A DNA stretch of 64,000 nucleotides, from positions 372,001 to 436,000 of the forward strand of contig WHVA01000012.1 in the NCBI GenBank assembly GCA_015179125.1, written 5' to 3'. The DNA comes from Gautieria morchelliformis. Taxonomy: Eukaryota; Basidiomycota; Agaricomycetes; Gomphales; Gomphaceae. The position numbers were made by a program, and so were the translations under genes. A model generated the notes under the pieces. That model was not told the origin of the DNA. It searched no databases and saw only the letters and a program-made list of their open reading frames with translations. Of this stretch, positions 47,380-58,187 are shown one piece after another. Position 1 is the stretch's first letter; each line of letters starts with the position of its first letter.

Positions 47380-48397
47380 TGTCATGACCCGTCTATTTCC
47401 CTTACCTCGCTGCCTCTACATTCCCCCTCATCGCTCTCCCTGCATCTTTGCTTGAGTTCACCCTACCCTTCGACCACTCCTCCTCTATGTTCACCCCATT
47501 TGCCCTTCGCCCCATTTGCCGAATGGCCATCCGCTGCTCGCATCATTCGCCAGCAGGCATGCCATCAAACACGATCGACACCCTCTACCTGGCGTGATGG
47601 TTCATCACTGGCCCCATCATCTTCTTGATCCAACCCCTTTGGGTGTTCATATGGCCGGAGTGCATTTGCGGGATGTCCTAACTGAAGGTTGTGCGGGATC
47701 AACCCAGCAGACAAAGAGTCTGTGCAGGGTAGCGTATATGCAGGTCCCAAGGCGTGTTTTCGTACATAATTACCTTTGTCCCCTTTCCCCCTTGTCATTC
47801 CACGTTTGCACTCCTCTTCCATTCTATTGTACCTGCATTTCATCTATTTGTATCCTGACTGTGCACCCCTATCCAACCCTGACTCCAGACGGCCTCTTTC
47901 CTATTCGCTAGCATCATATGAGCATTCGATATAAGTAGTCTACATTCGCATGTATATTCCCCAGTTCAATTATCATATGTCCATCTTGTGCAAAACTTGA
48001 CCTCGCTGTGACTATCGTCTTGAGCCTTCTCCTGTAGATTTCTATCTTCGACCAGAGGAAGACTTAGGCATCACTGGTGAGTTTTCATACTTCAACTTCG
48101 CTACCTTAGCCTTCGAACTATTTTCTGTGCTGTCGGCGAAGGGCTCTGAAGGAGCACCTTCGCCGGCGAAAGGATTGTTGCTACTTAAACAACCTTTCTG
48201 TGACACCTTGCACGTTACATCGTCAAGTGCCACGGGCTATTTTCGCTATGACTGTAGATAGGGTGAGCCCCGATCGGGCAGCCCTCTTATCTTCCAAACA
48301 TTTATTGGTTCACCCTATTCGCCGAACAGCATACTTATTCGGGCATTCACTGTGTTCACTAATACATGATATTAACGCCTAAAAACCAATCTTGACA
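47380..48397. mobile_element. Solo LTR, copy 1 (1018 bp), TSD TTCAT
   Basis: A 1,018-bp element starting TGTCATGACC and ending AATCTTGACA, with TG..CA ends and a TGTCA/TGACA inverted tip. It is flanked by a perfect 5-bp duplication TTCAT (47375-47379 and 48398-48402). A second copy lies at 55377-56407. No internal coding region is adjacent, so it is a solo LTR from a retrotransposon other than the neighbouring gypsy element, whose own LTRs differ. It interrupts the coiled-coil/zinc-cluster gene. Confidence 0.9.
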
Positions 48398-48906
48398 TTC
48401 ATCCCCTGACTCCTCCTCCACTGCTTTCCATTTCTTTGGTCCCGTGGCCTCAGCTTCGACTTTGCCAGATTCTGCTTGATGGCCTGCTTGGACATGAGTG
48501 TCCGAGCCATGGCCATGGCCAAGTCCATGACAACCGGCTCAGGTGATGGAATCCTCAAATTCTGGGCGACCGAGGCTTGCCAAATACAGTGCTCCTTGAG
48601 CAAATCGTCAAGTCATTTCTTTAAAAGAGCTCATTTGGCTACCTCGGCCTCTTTCTCAGCCATGGCCTGCTGTTTCCACTCCTTCTCAGCTTCCTGAGCC
48701 TTGTGTGCTTCTTCCTCAGCTTTCACTTTGCATTGCCATTCCCACTCTTCCTCAGCTTCCTTTGCTTTCCTATCCTCCTCCACTTTCTTTTCAGCCATTT
48801 CCTTGTGCTCCTGGGCAAGGCAACATTTTTCCATCAGCTGTTTCTTCCTCTCATCAGCCTCCCGCACCTCACTCTCAAGTTCTGCATTCAGCTTGTTGAC
48901 TGTTGG
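48398..48906 (-). pseudogene. Interrupted host gene, middle piece: coiled coil
   Basis: Minus-strand coding sequence just inside the gypsy insertion. It reads VNKLNAELESEVREADERKK, then a Glu/Lys/Ala-rich coiled coil (AEKKVEEDRKAKEAEEEWEW and on), then an apparent splice or frame change near 48600-48630, AMARTLMSKQAIKQNLAKSK, and RNGKQWRRSQGMN at the solo LTR. The upstream seven codons lie 9.3 kb away at 58188-58210, and the downstream zinc-cluster end is at 47055-47379. The gene must be inactive as an ordinary transcription unit unless both insertions are removed from the transcript. Confidence 0.75.
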
Positions 48907-49315
48907 TGTAAGGGCAACCCTAGCTGGCTGTGGAGATCACACTACCACACAACTGACAAGGGGAAATCTGAAGAGAAAAGTCTAGGGACCCCCAATGTCA
49001 GCGAGCCCGTGTTATACTATGCTCCACAGCCAGGGACAACACTTGGCACTTGCCCTCAACCCTGTATCCCCCTGACCTCCCTGACCCTTGATCGACCCTT
49101 GATGCCACCTATTATGCAAGTCGCTTGGCTTCTGACACTGTTCCGAGAGCAGATGTCAGAAATTGGAGTGGAATTGGCAAAGTGAACAGAACTGGTGGAA
49201 GTTCTCCCAGAAGCGGAATCATTTGTGAAAGTGAAGTCGGAGATGGAATCGGAACCGGAAGCGGAGTCAGAAATGGAGTCGGAACTGGAAATGGAAAACA
49301 GGGTGTCCCCTGACA
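48907..49315 (-). repeat. Gypsy 3' LTR (left in window)
   Basis: 409 bp, matching the right LTR except for a 65-base-class indel. Plus-strand ends TGTAAGGGCAACC and GGTGTCCCCTGACA. Immediately inside lies AGAGGGGGGGTGA on the minus strand, a polypurine tract, which fixes the element's orientation. Confidence 0.9.
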
Positions 49316-49356
49316 TCACCCCCCCTCTAGCGTGCTGCGTCCTTGAAGCATGGGAC

Positions 49357-50430
49357 TTTTAGATTAAGGTGTCAATTAGTGCCTTTTAACAAGTAGAATC
49401 TATTGCTCAGTGATTAAAACCACTGCGTTCGTCCCTCTTCTATGTGCTGACTAAGCCTTTCGAGGCGCGTCCAGCACTGATGAATGAGGGTCACGTGACC
49501 GTGTCGACAAAAGAACTGTGTCGATCCAAGGGATAGTCAAATCAAAAGCGTTCGCTTTTAAGGTAGTATAGAGTAAACAATGATAGTAGACCCTCGACGA
49601 AGATTTGGAATAAACTATCAAGATCTGAGCTTTGTAGCTATCAAACAAGACTACAATAATTTCAGGAGGCAGAATAATCGATTCTGGATGATTTCGTTCA
49701 TACATTTGTACTAGCTATCTATACTATATTGATAGTAACTACTAGTGTTCAAGATATTGGATGGATGGGTCGAAAAACTACTTTGTAACTAAGGGGTTAC
49801 TAATTTATAGTCATAAAGTCATGGGGTGATGGGGATGGTGTTAGGATTGTCTGGGCTTTGGAATAGAGATCTGTACCTAGTATACAAAGCCCCTGTCCAC
49901 ATGATGTTAAGATAGTAATCAGTCAGATGTGTCATGGGATTCAAATAGAAAAATGGAGTTGAATCTACCCTGCCCAGCATATATGCTGGGCTTGGAGATG
50001 GTGCCGCTGTCTCTGTGCCCTTTCTGTGGGGCAGCTGATTGAATATGTATACTGCAGGTGACTTTCTCAGGTCGCTCCACAGCACCCTATACTTCTGCGC
50101 AGTCTATTGCTCTCTGTGGCATTTGGTGCCCGCACCCCTCGGTGCCTATGGCCTGGCGCCTGTCGACGTCATGGCCGATGCCATCACTCGATAGGCGCGC
50201 CGTCCCTGATCGACCGCACGTGGTCGACGCTCGAACTCCTGTACATTACCCGATCTATGGGTAATATAGCATGTCATAAATTCGTATGATCGTCGTCTGC
50301 CCCGACGTCTATCATAAATGTAATTTCTGTTTCTTTTTGATTTTTTTTTTTTTTTGATTTTCTTTCTTTCTTTATTAGTTTCTTTTATATATAAACGATT
50401 TGAAATGAAATAATTGCGTTTATCACAACA
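49357..50430 (+). mobile_element. 1.07-kb element, copy A, TSD GGGAC
   Basis: Begins TTTTAGATTAAGG and ends TTTATCACAACA, with a perfect duplication GGGAC at 49352-49356 and 50431-50435. It has no coding capacity. A poly-T and TTTC-rich stretch and TTTATATATAAAC lie near the right end. Copy B (51282-52346) is the inverted form with its own TSD, and a diverged third copy starts near 63590. A TG..CA unit (TGTCAATTAG..ATCACAACA) lies 11-13 bases inside one end, so it may be LTR-derived, but both TSDs lie outside that extra stretch. Class uncertain. It sits just after the gypsy chromodomain. Confidence 0.88.
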
Positions 50431-50755
50431 GGGACACAAGGGATTGAAAGGCCAGCAAGCGAATTTGGTGAGGGGCACCAGGGTGTGTCCTATAGAACTC
50501 GCGGAGTTTGTATGGAGTGGAGACATCTTGCTCCAGGACCCACGAACTCTCCTCATACCCATACCCTTCCCATTTCACGAGGAATTGGAGTCGTCCTTGC
50601 ACAAACCGGCTGTCCAGGATCCATTCCACTACATAGTGCTCTTCCCCATCTACAATTTCTGGTGGAGGTGGCAGACGAGCCTTCTGACCTGGAATTGGGT
50701 CCTCAAGTGCAGGGAGAAACTTCACTACATTGAAGACGGGGTGTAGGTGGGACAT
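50431..50755 (-). pseudogene. Gypsy chromodomain
   Basis: End of the gypsy polyprotein: HPVFNVVKFLPALED, then the chromodomain EEHYVVEWILDSRFVQGRLQ and FLVKWEGYGYEESSWVLEQD. Chromodomains of chromoviruses steer integration to heterochromatin through histone H3 lysine-9 methylation. Copy A lies immediately downstream and replaces the natural last codons before the polypurine tract. Confidence 0.85.
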
Positions 50756-51276
50756 GGAGTTCGGAAGTCAGAGGCGGTACGTGTTCTGTCCAACCCTCCG
50801 CATCACTGTGAAGGGCCCAAGGTAGCGGTGGGCAAGCTTCACTTGCATCTAGATACACCTTGTCTCCAACTTGGTACTCCGGGGCAGGAACCCGGCATTG
50901 GTTGTAGTACCTTGCCATGTCATCCTTGGCCTTTGCAAGGGCAGACTTGGCTTCTGAAAGGGTGGAGTCCATGTGGTCTCGGAACTCATTGACTGTCTCA
51001 ATTCGGGACTCTGCCTGGCATGGCTCAAAGCCTATCCGTGGGTGTCATCCAGAGTCGAGCATAAAGGGAGTCTGCTGTGTGGCGGAATGCACATGGTTGT
51101 TGTATTGGAATTCCGCCAGTGGAAGTAACTCATCCCAGTCATCCTGCCTCTCATTGACAAAGAGGCGGAGATATTGCTCCAGCTCCTGATTGACCCATTC
51201 CGTCTGTCTGTCACCCTGTGGATGGTATGCTGTGGTGGTAGCCAGCTTTATGCCGAGCAGGTGGTAGAGCTCCCAA
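50740..51276 (-). pseudogene. Gypsy integrase, C-terminal half
   Basis: Continues the integrase after copy B: WELYHLLGIKLATTTAYHPQ, then GDRQTEWVNQELEQYLR, which holds the catalytic Glu, then FQYNNHVHSATQQTPFMLD and PAPEYQVGDKVYLDA. A frame change near 50840 precedes the segment leading to the chromodomain. Confidence 0.85.
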
Positions 51277-51281
51277 GTCAG

Positions 51282-52346
51282 TGTTGTGATAAACACAACT
51301 ATCCCATTTCAAATCATTTATATATAAAAGAAACTAATAAAGAAAGAAAAGAAAAGAAAAAGATCAAAAAGAAACAGAAATGACATTTATGATAGACGTC
51401 GGCGCAGACGACGATCACACGAATTTACGACATGCTATATTACCCATAGATCGGGTAATGTACAGAAGTTCGAGCATCGACCACGTGCGGTCGATCAGGG
51501 ACGGCGTGCCTATCGAGTGATGACATCGGCCATGACGTCGACAGGCGCCAGGCCATAGGCACCAAGGGGTGCGGGCACCAAACGCCGCAGAGGACAATAG
51601 ACTGCGCAGGAATATAGGGTACTGTGGAGCGACCTGAGAATGTCATCCGCAGTACACATACTCAATTAGCTGCCCCACAGAAAGGGCACAGAGACAGCGG
51701 CCCCATCTCCAAGCCCAGCATATATGCTGGGCAGGGTAAACTCAACTCCATTTTTCTATTTGAACCCCATGACATGTCTGACTGATTACTATCTTAACAT
51801 CATGTGGACAGGGGCTTTGTATACTAGGTACAGATTTCTATTCCAAAGCCCAGACAATCCTGACACCATCCCCATCACCCCATGACTTTATGACTATAAA
51901 TTAGTCACCCCTTAGCTACAAACAGCTTTTCGACCCATCTGTCTAATATCTTGAACACTAGTAGTTACTATCAACATAGTATAGATAGCTAGTACAAATG
52001 TATGAACGAAATCATCCAGGATTGATTATTCTGCCTCCTGAAATTGCTGTAGTCTTGTTTGATAGCTATAGAGCTCAGATCTTGATAGTTTATTCCAAAT
52101 CTTCGTCGAGGGTCTACTATCACTGTTTACTCTATACTACCTTAAAAGCGAACGCTTTTGATTTGGTTATCCCTTGGATCGACACCGTTCTTCTGTCGAC
52201 ACGGTCACGTGACTCTCATTCATCAGTGCTGGACGCGCCTCGAAAGGCTTAGTCAGCACACAGAAGAGGGGCGAACACAGTGGTTCCAGTCACTGAGCAA
52301 TAGATTCTATTCGTTGAAAGGCACTAATTAACATCTTAATCCAAAA
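51282..52346 (-). mobile_element. 1.07-kb element, copy B, TSD GTCAG
   Basis: Inverted copy of element A, 1,065 bp. Plus-strand start is TGTTGTGATAAAC and end is ATCTTAATCCAAAA, with a perfect duplication GTCAG at 51277-51281 and 52347-52351. It splits the gypsy integrase between VVEL and the following WELYHLL. Removing it and one TSD restores the frame. Together with A it makes an inverted repeat with an 851-base spacer. Confidence 0.9.
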
Positions 52347-52351
52347 GTCAG

Positions 52352-53131
52352 TTCCACAACTAACTGTGGACCTCGGTTGGAAATGACTTGCTTTGGGAGC
52401 CCATGCAACTTCCAAACATGTGCAAGGAACAGGCGGGCCGCTCCGAGGGCTGTGATCATTGTGTGCATCGGAATGAAGTGGGACACCTTGCTTACTGAGT
52501 CCATGATGAAGTCGACACTGATGGTGTCCCAGCAGGATTCTGGAATAGGGAGTGGAACAAGCTCTCCGATGGGCGGATGTCACTGTGCTTTGGTCTGGAG
52601 ACAAAGGTCGCACGTCTTCACATACTGTCCAATGTAGCGGGACATCTGAGGCCACCAGTAGTTCCGAGCCACTAACTCCAGCGTCTTCCACCTGCCAGCA
52701 TGCCCAGCAACACGGGTGTCATGGTGTTGGGACACAATGCGGCGGCGGAGGTCCGCCCCACCTGGAACATAGACCTTGCCTCTGAAGTGGAGCAGCCCAT
52801 CACGTTCTGACCACTCTGCTGCCCATACAGACTGTGAGTGCCCTTTCCGCAGTTCCTCCACTGCCTTCACCACTGATTCCTCCTTCTCTCCATTCCAGTA
52901 CTGTCTCTGGATGTCTCGGAGCATTTCCGCTTCCGCCCCAACTGCAGTCACTCCTTTGAGGGCGCAGATTGCAAAGAGACTTGGGTGGAGCAATGTCATG
53001 TCAGCATTGTCACCGCTTCCGCTTCCATGATCCACGCGGCGGGATAGGGCATTGGGCTTGCCCATGGTGCGGCCGGGGCGGTGGTGGAGCATGAAGTCGA
53101 ACCGGGACAGGTGTAGGGACCACCGTGCTTG
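52352..53131 (-). pseudogene. Gypsy integrase, N-terminal half
   Basis: Holds the RNase H/integrase junction (FDFMLHHRPGRTMGKPNALS), then the His-His-Cys-Cys zinc domain (QHHDTRVAGHAGRWKTLELV and YVKTCDLCLQ). A TGA stop at 52580-52582 follows AKAQ; integrase then continues WDTISVDFIMD and VISNRGPQLVVEL. The second catalytic Asp, normally in SDRGPQF, is Asn here, so the enzyme would be inactive even without the stop. Confidence 0.87.
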
Positions 53132-54424
53132 TCATCGGTTCAACTTCTTAGACGTGCGGAAGTACTCAAGGTTCTTGTGGTCTGTCCAGATCTCAAACGG
53201 GCATAGAGCACCCTCGAGGAAGTGTTGCCACTCCTCCAGCGCTCGGATGATTGCCAGCATTTCCTTGTCGTGGATCTCATAGTTCCGCTCGACCAGACTA
53301 AGGCTTTTAGAGAAGAAGGCAATCGGATGCCACCCCCCACCATCTTCTGATGACTGCTGTGACAAGACCGCTCCGGTGGCTGTGTTGGAAGAATCCGCCT
53401 TGACTTGATAAGGGCGAGAGTCGTCGGGAAAGATCAGGACCGGGGAAGAAGTGATCAGCTCCTTGAGTTTGTCAAAGGAGGCCTGTTCTGGCTGCCCCCA
53501 CCGCCATCCAACATCCTTCTTGGTGAGGTTGAAGAGGGCATGGGCATGGCAGGAGAAGTCCTTGATGAACCGCCGGTAGAAATTGACAAACCCAACGAAG
53601 GACTGGACCTCCTTCTTGTTCCGCGGCACAGGCCATTCCGACACACCAGAAACTTTGACTGGGTCCATTTCCACCTTTCCTTCCAACAGGATCACCCCAA
53701 GATACTCTATCCACGTCCGCTCAAATTCGCACTTTTCCGGCTTGAGACAAAGGTTGTACTCCCGGAGCCGTTCCAGCACTCTCCGCATGACCTCCCGATG
53801 TTCCGACATTGTTTTCGTGAAGATGAGGATGTCATCAAGGTAGACGCAGACAACCCCTTCTGCTATCATGTCACGGAAGATGTCATTCATCATTGTCTGG
53901 AATGTGGCAGGACTGTTGGTGAGGCCAAAGAACATGACCTGTGGCTCAAAGAGTCCTCGGTTGGTGCGGAATGCAGCCTTCCACTTGTCTCCCTCACAGA
54001 TCCAAACATTATTGAAGCTCCAGTGGACATCCAGCTTAGTGAAGTACCTTGCCCCACGGAGTTGTGTGATCAGTTTGGAAATGAGTGGAATGGGGTACCG
54101 GTTCTTGATTGTGATCACATTCAAGGCCCGGTAATCCTGCACAAGTCTGAGTGAGCCATCCTTCTTCTTGATGAAGAACACCGGAGATGCCATGGGTGAC
54201 TTGGAGGGGCGGATCCTCCCTGTACAGAGGTTTTCCGCAAGGAATGCATTGAGCTCTACCTGCTCCCTGGGTGACAGTGGGTAGACCTTGCAGTTGGTGG
54301 GCTTTGACCTTGGCTCCAACCTGATGGCATGGTCCCACAGCTTCTGTGGAGGCAGGGCATCAAACGACTCCTTCGCAAAGATGTCCTCAAACTCCCGCAG
54401 GTACTCTGGAATCTCCACCTCCAC
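53132..54424 (-). pseudogene. Gypsy reverse transcriptase and RNase H
   Basis: The longest open piece of the element, 430 codons. RT blocks include SPVFFIKKKDGSLRLVQDYR, FRTNRGLFEPQVMFFGLTNS and the catalytic VYLDDILIF. RNase H follows, from KADSSNTATGAVLSQ to EIWTDHKNLEYF. The frame is ended by TGA (53132-53134) in the sequence CGA-TGA-CAA where an Arg codon CGA is expected. Confidence 0.92.
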
Positions 54425-54554
54425 TTTATCATGCTTCCTTTAGGCTTCAGCGAGACGTTGTGAAAGATTTCCGCTGGCGCGGATGTGTTCTGCTTCCAGT
54501 GAGGTTTACGTACAGCAAGCGCTCCCCCTCCGCCAGAGTGTCTTCCAGGCCGAG

Positions 54555-55376
54555 TCAGACGATGTTGGAGTCGGAATCGGAATTAGAATTAGAATCGGAA
54601 TTGGAATCGGAAGTGGGAGCTGGTTCAAATTCCGCTTCCAAATCTTCTTCAGCAAGCAGTGGATGGGGGCCAGAACGACATGTCTGTATGAGCTGCTCGG
54701 TCTTCCGTTGCTCCTGGCGCTCCCTCCGCACTTCCGACCGATACATGTGACACTTGGCTGGGCATCGACTCATCAGCACCTTCCGAGTCTGCCAGTTGAT
54801 CTCCGGGTTGTGCTCCTGTAGCCAGGTAAACCCGAGGATGATGTCTTGCTTACCCAGGCTGGTGACTGCAAAGGAAGTGTGTTCCGTGTGTCCATCGTAG
54901 CGGAGAATTGTGTCTACTATCTCCGTGATGGACCCTGCCTCATTGGGGCTTCCATCCATGTTGAACACTGGGATTGCACGTTGCAACTTCCGGGTGGTCA
55001 GTTAGTTCTGTTCCACATGGTCCTGGTCCATAAACTGACCAATGGCCTCGCAATCAACAAGGGCGGGTCTGGATTTGACTTCCGCCGTATCGGTCGTCTG
55101 GATATCCACCTTAATGACTAGTGACTTGGGGCCAGGGGTGGCAGCAGCAACATAGTGCTTCGGGAGACGTCTCTCCCAAGGGCGGATGCAGGATGGACGG
55201 GGTGTCAGATTCGGTTTTTGTGTGACTTTATCAGGTGGGTCTGTATGAAGCGAGGGGAGTGGGGGCTTTTCATTCTCTACTTCGAGACAGGCAAACCGGT
55301 TATGTACAGGCAGCAGGGGCACACATCTCACCTGCTGCATGTCACAAAATCCAACGCATCTTCCACTTCTGATGTG
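54555..55376 (-). pseudogene. Gypsy protease region
   Basis: Two open pieces separated by a stop near 55000. The first carries KSLVIKVDIQTTDTAEV and the protease site, which reads VDCEAIGQF where D-(S/T/C)-G-A is required, so Gly is lost. The second has TIVDTILRYDGH-type sequence and DIILGFTWLQEHNPEINWQT. A low-complexity Asp/Asn/Ser stretch from GGAATC hexamers (54560-54612) follows, then a TGA that likely replaced Arg CGA. Confidence 0.8.
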
Positions 55377-56407
55377 TGTCATGACCTGTCTATTTCTCTT
55401 ACCCCACTGTCTCTATGTTCCCCCTCGTCACTCCCTAGCATCTTCGCCAGAGTTCGCCGCACCCACCGACCACTCCCCCTCTACGACCACTCTACCCGCT
55501 GTTCGCCCCATTCTCCGAACCGCTATTCGCTGCTCGCGCATTTTGCCAGCAGGCACACCATCAAATATGATCGATACCATTTACCCGGCATGATGGCTCA
55601 TCATTAACCCCATCATCTTCTTAATCCAACCCCTTTGGGTGTTCGTATGGCCAAAGTGTGTTCTCAGGACGTCCCTTCCATAGGTCGTGCGTGATCAACC
55701 CAGTAGATGAAGAGTCCGTGCAGGGTAGCATGTATGCGGGTCCCAAGACATGGCTTTGTCCATAAGTGCCTTCGCCACCTTTACTCTCCATCGTTTCATG
55801 TTCGCACTCTTCCCCACTCTATTGTATGTTTATTCCATCTACTTGGTATCATGACTGCGCACCCCTATCCGACCCTGACTCATGACGGCCTCTTTCCTAT
55901 TCGCTGATGCCTTACGAGCATTTGATATAAGTAGTTTACATTCGCATGTATATTCTCCAGTTCAATTATCATACGTTGTCCACCTTGTGCAAACTTGACC
56001 TAACTGTGATCATCATTTTTGAGCCTTCTCCTGGAGATTTCTATCTTCGACCAGAAGAGGACTTAGGCATCACTGGTGAGTTCTTATACTTCATCTTCAT
56101 TACCTTAGCCTTCGAACTATTTTCTGTGCTGACGGCGAAGGGCTCCGAAGGAGCACCTTTGCCGGCGAAGGGATTGTTGCTACTTAGGCAACCCTTCCGT
56201 GGCACCTTGTACGTTACACCGTCAAGTGTCACGGGCTATTTTGCTATGACTGTAGATAGGGCGAGCTCTGCTCAGGCAGCCCTCTTATCTTGTGAACATT
56301 TATTGGTTCACCTATTCGCCGAACGGCATACTTATTCGCACAAGTCATTCGGGCATTCGCTGTGTTCACTAATACACGATATTAACGTCTAAAAACCAAT
56401 CTTGACA
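55377..56407. mobile_element. Solo LTR, copy 2 (1031 bp), diverged TSD
   Basis: Same family and orientation as 47380-48397: starts TGTCATGACC, ends AATCTTGACA. It interrupts the gypsy polyprotein between VEHGA and EDALDFVTC, and the frame is restored when it is removed. The flanking 5-mers are ATGTG (55372-55376) and ACGCG (56408-56412), identical except for two C-to-T changes, both at CpG. Confidence 0.88.
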
Positions 56408-57738
56408 ACGCGCCATGTTCCACATTTTCGGAAATTTCTTCCGCAGTGGGCACTCTGCTTATGTCTGCGAGTGCGAGGAACTCTGGTAGGAGCTTGAGTT
56501 TCTCCTCTGTGGTCATAAGCTGGATGTCAAAAGCTTGGGGGCACTCGCGGGCATAGTGGCCTGGCTGTTGGCATCGGAAGCAGGTGATGGTTCCATTGCC
56601 TTTTCCACGCATGCGGTCATCATCCATCAGGGCAGGGCCACTCTTCGAGGGAGGGGGGCTAGGGTTCCTAATAGGAGCAGGCGGAGCAACTGTCGGAAAT
56701 ATTTTCCATGTGGGAATGAATGTACTTCCGGGTTTTGTCACAAGTGGAGTAGGATGAGTGGAACTGTGTGTCATGTTCCGGTCTGTCTCCACGAAGGCCT
56801 CATTTGCTTCCCTGTTTTGGGACACCCTCTGCACAGCTTGGTACCACCCTTCCAGGCCATCGAAATCCAGAGCTCCATCCCCAAGCAGCGCAACTTGGTT
56901 CTGGAGTGTCGGATCAAGTCTTCGTTGGAATTTGATGACGATCGTCTTGTTGTCATCATACTCCGCAAGGTCAATGGGCTCCTGGAAGTGATCGATATAG
57001 TCATCGACCAGATCCTTGGCCTGGTACCAGCTGGTCCCCTTGAGCCTCATAAGGGCTGTGAGCTGCTCGTTTTTCAGGCAGAACTGGTTAGAAAAGTTTT
57101 CTCGAAGGCGTCCCAGTCCTGGAAGTAGTTGCCCTTGCCCTTTGCTTCATGTCGGATCACCTTGTTTGCAAAACGGGCTGCGCGGTCTGACTTGAAAAAG
57201 GACAATGCCCAATGAATCTGAGCCTGGTTGTTTGGAAAGAAGTCTCTGACAATTGTGAAGTAGATGCTGCATGTGTTGAAGAATGCGCATCCCTTCTCCT
57301 GATCTCTGTCAAAGTCCGCTGGAGTTGCAGGTTTGACTTTTGCCAACTTCGCAGGCATCCTCTTTTCTGCTACTTCCGCTTTTCCAAAATCCGACTCATC
57401 CTGCATTCCATTTCCACCACTTCGTGGACTATCTAACTTATCAAAATCGTTTGTAAGACTGTTTCAATCATGTCGGTCTTCATCTGGTTCCGTGTCAACT
57501 CCTCCTCCATATTCTGAAGACAATCATCTGGATTCATATCTGAAGGAGGAGAAGTATGGGATGGGATTTCCGGGGTTGGGAGCTTTACGTAAGAAGAGGG
57601 GCTGTCGTACGCCGTGTGCACGGAAGAGGTTGTGATCTCCGAGTCGCTATCTCCGATTCCAAATGTACCTATGGCGAATGCAATGTGCAGTATGACCACT
57701 GGTCCCCTAGGGGAGAGACTTTTCTGCTGTAAGGGCAA
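56408..57738 (-). pseudogene. Gypsy gag
   Basis: Starts near 57738 (MPLQQKSLSPRGPVV), with a frame change near 57430. It continues as capsid-like sequence (IHWALSFFKSDRAARFANKV, and WYQAKDLVDDYIDHFQEP), then the zinc knuckle CFRCQQPGHYAREC near 56560. The last codons before the solo LTR are ISENVEHGA. Confidence 0.88.
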
Positions 57739-58187
57739 CCCTAGCTGGCTGTGGAGATCACACTACCACACAAATGACAAGGGGAAATCTGAAGTATGTA
57801 TAAATGAACAGAGTATACAAGGGAGGGGATTCTCACCTGACAAGGGGAAATCCGAAGAGAAAAGTCTAAGGACCCCCAATGTCAGCAAGCCCGTATTATA
57901 CTAGGCTCCACAGCCAGGGACAACACTTGGCACTTGCCATCAACCCTGCATCCCCCTGACCCCCCTGACCCTTGATTGACTGTTGATGCCACATACTACG
58001 CGAGTCGCTTGACTTCCGACACTGTTCTGAGAGCAGAAGTCAGAAATTGGAGTGGAATTGGCAAAGCGAACAGAACTGGTGGAAGTTCTCCCAGAAGCGG
58101 AATCATTTCCAAAAGTGGAATCGGAACCGGAAGCAGAGTCGGAAATGGAGTCGGAACTGGAAATGGAAAACAGGGTGTCCCCTGACA
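57728..58187 (-). repeat. Gypsy 5' LTR (right in window)
   Basis: 460 bp with the same ends as the left LTR. It contains an extra stretch of about 65 bases bounded by two copies of TGACAAGGGGAAATC(T/C)GAAG; the left LTR has one copy, so a deletion or duplication by recombination between these repeats separates the two. Confidence 0.9.

Larger units (their letters stand above)
48907..58187 (-). mobile_element. Ty3/gypsy retrotransposon with chromodomain, nested insertions
   Basis: A complete but decayed chromovirus-type element on the minus strand, about 6.1 kb without its insertions. LTRs lie at 48907-49315 and 57728-58187. Between them, in element order, are gag with a zinc knuckle, protease, reverse transcriptase, RNase H, integrase and chromodomain. 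The 5-bp target duplication is GTTGG (48902-48906) and GTCGG (58188-58192), differing by one CpG transition. It is interrupted by a solo LTR (55377-56407) and two copies of a 1.07-kb element (49357-50430, 51282-52346). Several nonsense codons and frame changes show it is dead. Confidence 0.93.

Noticed and set aside
53405..54154. 249-codon plus-strand frame
   Set aside because: It is antisense to the gypsy reverse transcriptase and is explained by that coding sequence.
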